Shown here in pieces: positions 1-5,187 of a stretch of 6,418 nucleotides of DNA. Where the stretch lies: positions 1 to 6,418 of the forward strand of contig JAGLZV010000055.1 in assembly GCA_023131215.1 (NCBI GenBank). The letters are read 5' to 3'. The translations under genes and the position numbers were made by a program. How positions within the stretch are numbered: position 1 is the first letter of the stretch; every line of letters starts with the position of its first letter. Under the pieces are notes generated by a model. That model was not told where the DNA came from. It ran no database searches and saw only the letters and a list, made by a program, of their open reading frames with translations. The DNA is from Candidatus Methanophagales archaeon (GTDB lineage Archaea > Halobacteriota > Syntropharchaeia > Alkanophagales > Methanospirareceae).

Positions 1-1
1 T

Positions 2-730
2 GTAGTATATCGTAGATACGGCATCCCTGCTATAAACACTCATACGTTATACGATTATTTTGTCGGAGACGTGCATCCCTACGTTTATTCTGCAACGGGG
101 GGGTTGTATGTTAATATAGATGGGGAAGTGATGAAAGGGGCAAGAGAAAGGAAGGATATTTCCTTAGGGGACATCGCCGCCGAATTGGGTATTTCAAGGA
201 GAAGTGTAAGCAAGTATGAAGGAGGAGGGATGAGCACCACAATAGACATTGCACTTATGCTCGAGGAAATTTTAGATATGATGTTAATAGAACCCCTGGA
301 TTTTTTAGACCCGGAATTTGAAAAACCCTTGCCACCAGATATATCGGGAGCGGGGGTAGAAGAAGCAGCTTCGAGCTTAGAGAGATATATTTTGAGTATA
401 ATGGAAGAGATAGGGTTTGAGATATTTAGAACTGCGTATGCGCCTTTTAGCGCAGTTTCGCTTTCGCAATCGCTAAGACCGAGGGGAGAGGAAAGCGAAA
501 GCGTGAAAATTCTTACAGGGATAAGCAAATACGGGGAGCGAATGATAAAAAGGGCGAGGATAATAAGCAGTTTGTCGCAGGTTACAAAAACGAAGTCGGT
601 GTTCGTGGTAAACGGGAACGTCAAGCGAGTGCAAATAGATAATACGGTTTTGATACGGAAGGAGGAGTTGAAAAGGATAAGGGACCCGGAGGAGTTCAAC
701 TGTGTGATAGAGGAGAGAGCGAAGGGCTAA
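2..730 (+). CDS. Archaeal HTH-type transcriptional regulator, COG1395/MJ0164 family (5' end outside window)
   Basis: The reading frame is open from the left edge (VVYRRYGIPAINTHTLYDYF...) through the GTG at 71 to the TAA at 728-730, so the true start lies upstream and 242 residues are visible. A Cro/CI-type helix-turn-helix falls at about 158-226 (SLGDIAAELGISRRSVSKYE), followed by a helical linker. The C-terminal half contains LTGISKYGERMIKRARIIS and SVFVVNGNVKR, which resemble the conserved second half of the archaeal 'putative HTH-type transcriptional regulatory protein' family (about 320 aa). The family is expected to bind DNA in the cytoplasm; its targets and ligand are not known to me. 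purE starts 48 nt downstream on the same strand, across a heptamer repeat, so co-transcription is possible. Family assignment is from recalled similarity, not a search. Confidence 0.88.
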   Translation, partial: VVYRRYGIPAINTHTLYDYFVGDVHPYVYSATGGLYVNIDGEVMKGARERKDISLGDIAAELGISRRSVSKYEGGGMSTTIDIALMLEEILDMMLIEPLDFLDPEFEKPLPPDISGAGVEEAASSLERYILSIMEEIGFEIFRTAYAPFSAVSLSQSLRPRGEESESVKILTGISKYGERMIKRARIISSLSQVTKTKSVFVVNGNVKRVQIDNTVLIRKEELKRIRDPEEFNCVIEERAKG

Positions 731-733
731 AGC

Positions 734-775
734 AAAGTGAAAAGTGCAAAATGCAAAGTGCAGAGTGAAAATTGA
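734..775 (+). repeat. Six tandem 7-bp units (AAAGTGC-like) before purE
   Basis: The spacer splits into six consecutive heptamers: AAAGTGA, AAAGTGC, AAAATGC, AAAGTGC, AGAGTGA, AAATTGA. The last ends 3 nt before the purE ATG. The same unit recurs inverted at 2583-2610. There is no clear Shine-Dalgarno here, so the repeat forms almost the entire purE upstream region. Confidence 0.85.
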
Positions 776-778
776 GAA

Positions 779-1177
779 ATGAATAAAGTAGCGATAATAT
801 TGGGCTCGGAGAGCGATAGAGCGGTGGCGGATAAAGCGGTAAAGGTGTTAGATGAGCGTAAGATTCCTTATGAAGTGAGGGTTATCTCCGCACACAGGAA
901 TCCAGAGGAGCTGGATAGGTATCTAAAGGAAAGCGAAGATTCAGTGGCGGTGATAGTAGCGATTGCGGGGCTATCGGCGGCATTGCCGGGGGTAATAGCG
1001 TCAAAAACAGAAAAGCCAGTCATCGGTGTTCCCGTGAGTGGGAAGTTGTTCGGCATGGACGCTTTGCTATCCATGGTGCAAATGCCTTCGGGTGTTCCGG
1101 TAGGCGTAGTGGGCATAGACAACGGGGAGAATGCGGCTTTGCTTGCGTTGAGAATAGTTAAGTTAAAAAGACACTGA
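779..1177 (+). CDS. purE: PurE, phosphoribosylaminoimidazole carboxylase / N5-CAIR mutase
   Basis: 132 aa, the length of a single-domain PurE. It acts in de novo purine synthesis, forming 4-carboxy-AIR either from AIR and CO2 or from N5-CAIR. Family motifs run in order: the phosphate-binding LGSESDRAVADKA near residue 8, the ISAHRNP signature with the catalytic-type His near residue 40, AIAGLSAALPG near 61-71, and PVIGVPV then DALLSMVQMPSGVPVGVVGI, ending NAALLALRIV. The start is fixed by an in-frame TGA at 773-775. Bacterial class I enzymes have AAHLPG where this protein has SAALPG, so that His is absent. No purK is in the window, so which of the two reactions it performs cannot be decided here. 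The stop codon lies inside a 10-bp tandem repeat (1171-1200). Confidence 0.95.
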   Translation: MNKVAIILGSESDRAVADKAVKVLDERKIPYEVRVISAHRNPEELDRYLKESEDSVAVIVAIAGLSAALPGVIASKTEKPVIGVPVSGKLFGMDALLSMVQMPSGVPVGVVGIDNGENAALLALRIVKLKRH

Positions 1178-1200
1178 TCAACACAGATTAACACAGATAG
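1171..1200 (+). repeat. Three tandem 10-bp units (ACACAGATTA-like) across purE stop
   Basis: The units are ACACTGATCA, ACACAGATTA and ACACAGATAG, exactly 10 bp each. The purE TGA (1175-1177) is inside the first unit, and the last one or two residues of PurE are encoded by it. No other copy was seen in this window. Confidence 0.8.
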
Positions 1201-1217
1201 GAAGATTGCTTTTTTGG

Positions 1218-1224
1218 GGGGTGA
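1218..1224 (+). promoter_or_regulatory. Shine-Dalgarno for the 33-aa mini-ORF
   Basis: GGGGTGA lies 7 nt before the ATG at 1232. It is one of the better ribosome-binding sites in the window and is the main reason for accepting the short ORF. Confidence 0.55.
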
Positions 1225-1231
1225 AAGATAA

Positions 1232-1333
1232 ATGGGACGAGACATTTACAAGAAGGAAAAGGAAATGAATTATAAGTGCAGGTGTGGAGGAGAACTTCGG
1301 GTTGATTTTAGAAATGAAAATATGAAGATATGA
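1232..1333 (+). CDS. 33-aa mini-ORF with CxCGG motif, overlapping the PIN gene start
   Basis: This encodes 33 residues with a charged N-terminus (MGRDIYKKEKEMNY) and then KCRCGGELRVDF. The CxCGG pair resembles half of a zinc ribbon, but no second Cys pair follows. It has a good Shine-Dalgarno, and its TGA (1331-1333) overlaps the ATG (1330-1332) of the PIN-domain gene as ATGA, the arrangement of translationally coupled toxin-antitoxin pairs. It may be a small antitoxin-like leader ORF or the truncated remains of a longer zinc-ribbon protein. I do not recognise a family. The downstream gene is broken, so this ORF may be decaying too. Confidence 0.45.
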   Translation: MGRDIYKKEKEMNYKCRCGGELRVDFRNENMKI

Positions 1334-1601
1334 AAAGGATATATTTGGATACAAATGTATGGTGTCGCCCGTTCGATAAGCCTTCTAAAAGAATATCAAA
1401 GGAAGTAGAAGCATTTTTTGAGATATTGGAAGGGGCATCAGCAAAAAGATACTCCCTAATTGGATCTGTTATTTTGGATGTTGAAGTTGGGAATATAGAG
1501 AAAGAGGAGAAGAAATAGAAAAGCGATATGGAATTAAAGTATGTAATCCAATTGAATTTATTAGAAGGGAGAGAAGATGGCGACAAAGGCTGAGGATGTG
1601 A
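1330..1601 (+). pseudogene. Broken PIN-domain (VapC-type) toxin gene
   Basis: The first frame (1330-1518, 62 aa) begins MKRIYLDTNVWCRPFD, the typical first strand and first catalytic Asp (D7) of PIN-domain ribonucleases, followed by a helix with acidic residues (SKEVEAFFEIL). It stops at the TAG 1516-1518. In another frame from about 1512 comes EKRYGIKVCNPIEFIRRERRW, which looks like the usual C-terminal end of a PIN protein (GIKVxNPxEF). PIN proteins are usually about 130-150 aa. Here the middle is missing, including the region that normally carries the later acidic active-site residues. The simplest reading is an internal deletion of roughly 60-80 codons that also shifted the frame. The product should lack nuclease activity. 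The C-terminal remnant overlaps the start of the 70-aa ORF at 1577. Confidence 0.7.
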
Positions 1602-1789
1602 AAATTATGGAGAAGGCACTGGGCGTTACTAAAAAGGAACTAAGCCCAGTGGAGTATGCAAGATTCTTGGCGATTATAACACCGAAAGTCGGAGATTCGG
1701 TGAGAGAGATTAGAAAATTTAGAGATACAATTACCGAAGAAGAGTTTTTGAAGATGTTAAAGAGAAAAGGAGCTGAAATTATACCGTGA
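1577..1789 (+). CDS. 70-aa protein, possible partner of the PIN toxin
   Basis: A small, charged, mostly helical protein (MATKAEDVKIMEKALGV... ending KMLKRKGAEIIP) with no membrane segment or Cys. The purine-rich AGAAGGGAGAG lies just upstream as a plausible ribosome-binding site. The frame overlaps the end of the PIN remnant by 25 nt, so the two were probably one transcription unit. The pattern RFLxxITPxxGDSxxEIRxFRD followed by TxEEFLKMLK recalls small proteins I associate with PIN-domain genes, but I cannot name the family. An antitoxin or accessory role is inferred from position only. It appears intact although the toxin is broken. Confidence 0.6.
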   Translation: MATKAEDVKIMEKALGVTKKELSPVEYARFLAIITPKVGDSVREIRKFRDTITEEEFLKMLKRKGAEIIP

Positions 1790-1818
1790 AATTTCATCGC
1801 ATATTAAAATAATTCACG
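1785..1818. terminator. Possible weak bidirectional terminator between convergent genes
   Basis: CGTGAA at 1785-1790 and TTCACG at 1813-1818 form an inverted repeat around an AT-rich loop. It sits in the 33-nt gap between the convergent 70-aa ORF and the CDP-alcohol transferase gene. Read on the minus strand, the loop is T-rich, which suits archaeal termination. The stem is short, so this is tentative. Confidence 0.25.
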
Positions 1819-1822
1819 AAGT

Positions 1823-2503
1823 TTAAATTCTCCTCCACGTGTAAAAGAACCTTTGTAAGGCAGTGATATTGCAGAGAAGAGCAAAGATAAATATTGTCCA
1901 GCCAAGGAGGGGGAAAGATAAGCTTAGCAAGCTTAGCAATCCCGACTCGGGAATTGGATATGGATAAATTAGGGTGAGAAAAGTTGCAGCGATGATAATC
2001 AAAAGGCGGTCTGCTCTGCCAATCAAACCGCCGTACACCCTGCTCAGCCCCACTGCCTGCGCCTGTGTGCCCATGTAAGAGGAGAGCAAAACGCCAATGA
2101 TCGCAATTACGCCGATTTCCCATCTTGGATTCACGTAGCCGCCGAGAATAATGCCACCGATAATGAACATGTCCGAATATCTGTCAATAACATGGTCAAG
2201 GAAATCGCCCTTTTTGCTTGCGTTCCCGGTTTCACGAGCTAAAACACCATCTAAAGCGTCCGAAAAGGCGTTCAGGCATACGAAAACGCCAGCTAATAGC
2301 AGAAGAAGATTGAAAGAGTAATGGCTGTGGGTGCTGCTACTGTTACCGGCGAAGAAGAAAAATAAGCCGGCGAGTGCAGCGAAGCCTAAAGAGAGCACGG
2401 ATAAAAAATTCGGCGAGATGCCTATGGCTGCGAAAAACTTCGCAATCTTTCTCGCTAACCTCCAATTATCTACAAATTCACGCAATATAGAATCAAGAGC
2501 CAT
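1823..2503 (-). CDS. CDP-alcohol phosphatidyltransferase, probable archaetidylinositol phosphate synthase
   Basis: 226-aa polytopic membrane enzyme. It carries the full CDP-alcohol phosphotransferase signature D-x2-DG-x2-AR-x8-G-x3-D-x3-D: D82, D85, G86, A89, R90, G99, D103, D107. The aspartates bind the metal and the CDP group. About six hydrophobic segments are visible, near residues 30-52, 64-80, 110-122, 130-143, 165-182 and 188-213. In Archaea such enzymes join CDP-archaeol to a polar alcohol. The length and the Fap7-like kinase neighbour favour archaetidylinositol phosphate synthase (CDP-archaeol plus inositol-1-phosphate), but archaetidylserine or archaetidylglycerol phosphate synthesis cannot be excluded. 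The kinase gene ends 54 nt upstream on the same strand, and the gap holds a dispersed repeat fragment. No strong Shine-Dalgarno is seen before the start. Confidence 0.9.
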   Translation of the reverse strand: MALDSILREFVDNWRLARKIAKFFAAIGISPNFLSVLSLGFAALAGLFFFFAGNSSSTHSHYSFNLLLLLAGVFVCLNAFSDALDGVLARETGNASKKGDFLDHVIDRYSDMFIIGGIILGGYVNPRWEIGVIAIIGVLLSSYMGTQAQAVGLSRVYGGLIGRADRLLIIIAATFLTLIYPYPIPESGLLSLLSLSFPLLGWTIFIFALLCNITALQRFFYTWRRI

Positions 2504-2556
2504 TTTAACACTTTTTCTTTTTTTACAAAAAAGAAAACCTGTGCTAAAAGAAAAAA
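2504..2556 (-). repeat. Partial copy of the hairpin element, before the CDP-alcohol transferase start
   Basis: Read on the minus strand, this 53-nt block matches 5078-5127 with one substitution and three single-base length changes in homopolymer runs. It contains the same hairpin, with TTTTCTTTTTT and AAAAAAGAAAA as arms and GTA as loop. Both arms are one base longer than in the 5097-5119 copy, so pairing is kept. It fills the spacer between the kinase and the transferase genes and ends at the transferase ATG. Confidence 0.8.
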
Positions 2557-2557
2557 T

Positions 2558-3196
2558 CTAAGAATAAATAATAGTTTCTTTTGCACTTTGCACTTTGCAT
2601 TTTACACTTTTCATTGTCACCGTCAGGTGACGAGTCCAGTCCACTGAGCCCGGCTTATACTTTTCCCTTAGCGCTTCCTTTTTCCCACTTTCGCCTTCTA
2701 TCTCTGCGTCTATAATCTCCCTCACCGTAAAAGCTGCTTCTTCTATGCTCTTCCCGCTTGTATCAACTTCATATACAATTCCGCACAGCTCTACCGCCTC
2801 AGCTAATATAACGTCCAGCATTTCAGCTTCCACATTCTCACGTATTTTTTGTACTGAAAAGCCCCTTTTCTTTAGTCTATCAGCAAGCAAAAGAGGATTT
2901 GCACGCAGCACGATTGCAACATCGGGCTCCAAGAAATGGGCTAAGTGGCTCTCGATCACCATCAACAAATTCCCACCTTTTTTCTGTCCCCTTTTTTCTT
3001 CTTTCTCTTCTTTGACGTATTCTTTTAGTTTATCGAGGTCCGCGATAAAACAACCTCTTTCATTATCAACACCGGTATAGAAGCCCTTCTCCTCTATTAC
3101 CTTGTTCAAATCCATAAATTCAAGTCCAAGCGCTTTGCTTTTACACACGCTTGTCTTTCCAGTGCCTGGAGTCCCAGTGATGGCGAAAATTATCAT
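2558..3196 (-). CDS. Fap7-like archaeal adenylate kinase family protein
   Basis: 212-aa P-loop nucleotide kinase. Walker A is GTPGTGKTS at residues 8-16. MVIESHLAHFLEPDVAIVLRANP (about 79-101) is the Walker-B-like and base-binding region, and RLKKRGFSVQKIRENVEAE (about 107-125) is the lid arginine region. These match the archaeal adenylate kinase/Fap7 group. Fap7 members bind AMP/ATP and assist small-subunit rRNA maturation together with ribosomal protein uS11. The role here is inferred from family. Residues 61-76 form a lysine/glutamate-rich insertion. Near the C-terminus EKYKPGSVDW looks like the usual family ending. After it comes a tail (MKSVKCKVQSAK..., residues 195-212) encoded largely by a heptamer repeat. 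The ATG is preceded on its strand by a hairpin repeat (3197-3219). It probably forms a unit with the downstream transferase. Confidence 0.9.
   Translation of the reverse strand: MIIFAITGTPGTGKTSVCKSKALGLEFMDLNKVIEEKGFYTGVDNERGCFIADLDKLKEYVKEEKEEKRGQKKGGNLLMVIESHLAHFLEPDVAIVLRANPLLLADRLKKRGFSVQKIRENVEAEMLDVILAEAVELCGIVYEVDTSGKSIEEAAFTVREIIDAEIEGESGKKEALREKYKPGSVDWTRHLTVTMKSVKCKVQSAKETIIYS
2583..2610 (-). repeat. Four tandem 7-bp units inside the 3' end of the kinase gene
   Basis: On the plus strand the units read GCACTTT, GCACTTT, GCATTTT and ACACTTT. On the minus strand this is the same AAAGTGC family as 734-775. It is translated as SVKCKVQSAK at the kinase C-terminus. Confidence 0.85.
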
Positions 3197-3264
3197 TCAA
3201 ACTTTCTTAAAAAGAAAGTATGTTTGATCAAAGAAAAAAGTAAAAAAGAAAAAGTGTAAAGAAA
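3197..3264 (+). repeat. Rearranged copy of the hairpin element between divergent genes
   Basis: Contains the hairpin ACTTTCTT-AAA-AAGAAAGT (3201-3219) followed by TTTGATCAAAGAAA, as in the 5142-5179 part of the fuller copy. Next comes a 25-nt block at 3240-3264 identical to 5107-5131. The two modules are in the opposite order to the 5078-5179 copy. The element occupies nearly the whole 76-nt gap between the kinase gene (minus) and the membrane regulator gene (plus). Confidence 0.8.
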
Positions 3265-3272
3265 CATGAAAA

Positions 3273-4250
3273 ATGATAAGAATGAGAAGGTTTACTAAAT
3301 TGGGCTTATTGCAACTTCTTATCGTCATAAGCTTAATAGTTGTTACTGTACCTGCGCCCGTCGTTGGCTACAACGATTACGAGAATCATGCTGCCGTTAA
3401 TGTTAATGACACTCATTTCAAACAACTTATCCTGAATATCTACATAGACGAAACTGGTAAAGCGCTTGTGACGGGATACGTAGAACGCGAAGATATTGAT
3501 AGTTTCGCCTTTGCCTTCTTAAAAACGTCCGAGTATCTGTATGAAAATGATACAAATCAATTATACGCCCTTACAAACTCATTAACATGGAAATACGGGG
3601 ACCATTGGGAGATAAATTTCGCAACCTCCGCCTCCGCTTACGCCTATTACACCGAATATCATACGATTTTTTATCTTCCCGGCGATGTGCGACTGGGCAA
3701 GATCAATTGCTCTGCTGGACTGGAATATTTTGTGACCGCATCCAAATCCGACGAGTCATTTGTTATAGATGTTCAAGGATATGACGTTGAAAGTCCTGTG
3801 ACCACGATTGAATACCAACAGCCACTTAAGGAAAGTGGTGCGGGTAGTGGCTTTGACTTCGGCTTCGGCTTCGGATACTTACTACTCGTAATCGCTCTCT
3901 CAGTTTTAGCTCTGCTACTTACCATTATAATCATCAAAATGAAGAGAGGGAAAGGCAGTTCTACGGAAATGGCCGAGGTCGAAAAAGGTAAAATCGAGGT
4001 TACGAGCGAAATGGCGAGGGTGATGGAGACGCTAACGGATAGGGAGCGTGCCATTGTAAATGCGTTGATTAAACATAACGGCGAGATGACCCAGGCGGAC
4101 CTCAGATACGAGACGGAGATACCGAAATCATCATTGACCGGCATCCTTCGCACGCTCGAAAGGAGGCGGATAATCGGGAAGAAAGAATGGGGTAGAACGA
4201 ACGTTATAGAACTATCAGAATGGTTTTTAAGAAAAAAGAGCGAAAAATGA
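3273..4250 (+). CDS. Membrane-anchored winged-helix transcriptional regulator with exported sensor domain
   Basis: 325 aa. An N-terminal signal peptide or anchor (about residues 10-32) leads to an exported beta-rich domain (about 33-190) with possible N-glycosylation sequons at N45, N92 and N145. A short Gly/Phe repeat (GFDFGFGFG) precedes a transmembrane helix near 202-223, which is followed by a basic stop-transfer stretch. The C-terminal cytoplasmic part (about 250-320) is a winged helix-turn-helix: LTDRERAIVNALIKHNGEMT, then QADLRYETEIPKSSLTGILR and a wing ending in TNVIELSEWF. This layout fits archaeal membrane-associated predicted regulators of the COG2512 kind, one-component sensors. 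The ligand is unknown. The three genes downstream are all exported or membrane proteins, so envelope control is a reasonable inference. ATG 3273 is used; ATG 3282 is an alternative. Confidence 0.82.
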   Translation: MIRMRRFTKLGLLQLLIVISLIVVTVPAPVVGYNDYENHAAVNVNDTHFKQLILNIYIDETGKALVTGYVEREDIDSFAFAFLKTSEYLYENDTNQLYALTNSLTWKYGDHWEINFATSASAYAYYTEYHTIFYLPGDVRLGKINCSAGLEYFVTASKSDESFVIDVQGYDVESPVTTIEYQQPLKESGAGSGFDFGFGFGYLLLVIALSVLALLLTIIIIKMKRGKGSSTEMAEVEKGKIEVTSEMARVMETLTDRERAIVNALIKHNGEMTQADLRYETEIPKSSLTGILRTLERRRIIGKKEWGRTNVIELSEWFLRKKSEK

Positions 4251-4306
4251 ACGTTTTTCACGTTTTTCTGAACGATTCGTTTTGTATTCCTTTTTTATAT
4301 CGTTCA
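4248..4306 (+). promoter_or_regulatory. Three TGAACG sites around a TATA box (candidate operator)
   Basis: TGAACG occurs at 4248-4253 and 4269-4274, 21 bp apart or about two helical turns, and inverted as CGTTCA at 4301-4306 just after the TATA box. The direct repeat ACGTTTTTC and the palindrome AACGATTCGTT (4271-4281) lie in the same stretch. The position suits a regulator-binding region for the gene at 4324, possibly for the membrane regulator itself. Confidence 0.3.
4291..4300 (+). promoter_or_regulatory. TATA box for the secreted 223-aa protein
   Basis: TTTTTTATAT is centred about 27 bp before the ATG at 4324, the usual archaeal TATA-to-start-site distance. This predicts a leaderless or nearly leaderless mRNA, consistent with no Shine-Dalgarno before that ATG. 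Confidence 0.5.
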
Positions 4307-4323
4307 AACGGAAATAAAAACGG

Positions 4324-4995
4324 ATGAGAAAAGAAATGAACTGCATACACAAGAGGATTTTGTGCATGGGCGTGGTAGCACTGCTATTGCTCAGTCTCCT
4401 CGGGATAGGTATCACAGCGGCGCAACAGGTAGCGGAAGCGGAAGGGGAAGGGCAGTCGCAGGGGGAAGTTGTAGGAGAGATAGCAACAAATGAAGCTATG
4501 AATATGAAAGTGCCAATTATAATAGTTTATAGAGGGTATGGCTTTGCCTTAAAGGCGGATGGAACTGGAACCGAATTCCATACGCTCAGGATACATATCG
4601 TCAGGGTAAGACATATTGAACCGATTCGAATTAGAGAACTTATGGAGAAGAATAAGAGCATTGAGGAGATAAGAGGAGAAATCATAGAAAAGGGCGGTGC
4701 TCCTTTCTATTGGGGGTATATGCGGTTTGCTGAGGAACACTACCAGCTTGCTAACATTGGTGTCAATAAGGGAGGAGATAATCTGACTATTCATGCCGAT
4801 GTCCTGGTTCAAGTTCAAGTGCCCTCGCAGGGCTTGGAATTTCAACCGAGCGAGTGCGCAGGAATAGGGAACGTGGGTAATATTTCGATAACCGTTATGG
4901 ACTACGAGAGGGACATGATAGGCGAGGGCAAGCTAACAATGCGTGGAGAAGAATACTGGGTGTTATTAGATGTTCTCCCAAAAAGAGCAAAATAA
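4324..4995 (+). CDS. Secreted or lipid-anchored protein of unknown family, 223 aa
   Basis: The N-terminus is a signal peptide: basic residues, then a hydrophobic core CMGVVALLLLSLLGIGITAA (about 14-33). An acidic, Gln-rich linker follows (about 34-56). The rest is a soluble domain of mixed strands. It holds a charged helix (RIRELMEKNKSIEEIRGEI, 102-120), an aromatic stretch APFYWGYMRFAEEHYQLANI, and a C-terminal part with YWVLLDVLP. Sequons at N153 (NLT) and N186 (NIS) fit a surface location. I do not recognise the family and assign no function. It stands 73 nt after the membrane regulator with its own TATA box, so it may be that regulator's target. ATG 4339 is an alternative start. Confidence 0.72.
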   Translation: MRKEMNCIHKRILCMGVVALLLLSLLGIGITAAQQVAEAEGEGQSQGEVVGEIATNEAMNMKVPIIIVYRGYGFALKADGTGTEFHTLRIHIVRVRHIEPIRIRELMEKNKSIEEIRGEIIEKGGAPFYWGYMRFAEEHYQLANIGVNKGGDNLTIHADVLVQVQVPSQGLEFQPSECAGIGNVGNISITVMDYERDMIGEGKLTMRGEEYWVLLDVLPKRAK

Positions 4996-5077
4996 AAGGA
5001 AAACATAATTTAAGAAATATAAAGGAGAAAAGAAATAAAAAGGAGGAAAAAGTATAACTTTGAAGTGGAGAAACAAG

Positions 5078-5179
5078 TTTTTTCTTTTAGCATAGGTTTT
5101 CTTTTTGTAAAAAAGAAAAAGTGTAAAGAAAAGCTTACCAACAAACTTTCTTTCACAAAGAAAGTTTGATCAAAGAAAC
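5078..5179 (+). repeat. Fuller copy of the two-hairpin dispersed element
   Basis: Two perfect hairpins are present: TTTTCTTTTT-GTA-AAAAAGAAAA (5097-5119) and CAAACTTTCTTT-CAC-AAAGAAAGTTTG (5142-5168). The conserved tail ATCAAAGAAA follows. Parts recur at 2504-2556, 3197-3264, 5538-5572 and 5578-5614. It ends 8 nt before the ATG at 5188 and encodes no plausible protein. The remaining 80 nt of this gap (4996-5077) are A/G-rich with no feature I can support. Confidence 0.8.
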
Positions 5180-5187
5180 TAAAAGAA

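Noticed and set aside
85..699. Long minus-strand frame opposite the COG1395-type regulator
   Set aside because: It is antisense to a well-supported gene, with Ser/Ile-rich composition typical of a shadow frame and no recognisable motif.
2613..2634. GTCAC / GTGAC inverted repeat in the kinase gene
   Set aside because: It is a short stem inside conserved-looking coding sequence with no sign of function and is probably chance.
3773..4261. 162-codon minus-strand frame opposite the membrane regulator
   Set aside because: It is antisense to the transmembrane and winged-helix part of a convincing gene and has no motif or start signal of its own.
5039..5060. AGGAGG considered as a ribosome-binding site for a gene in the 4996-5187 gap
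   Set aside because: No start codon with an open frame follows at a suitable distance.
5142..5168. Perfect 12-bp stem considered as an intrinsic terminator
   Set aside because: It is very AT-rich, has no following T-run, and recurs inside coding sequence and before starts, so a dispersed repeat explains it better.
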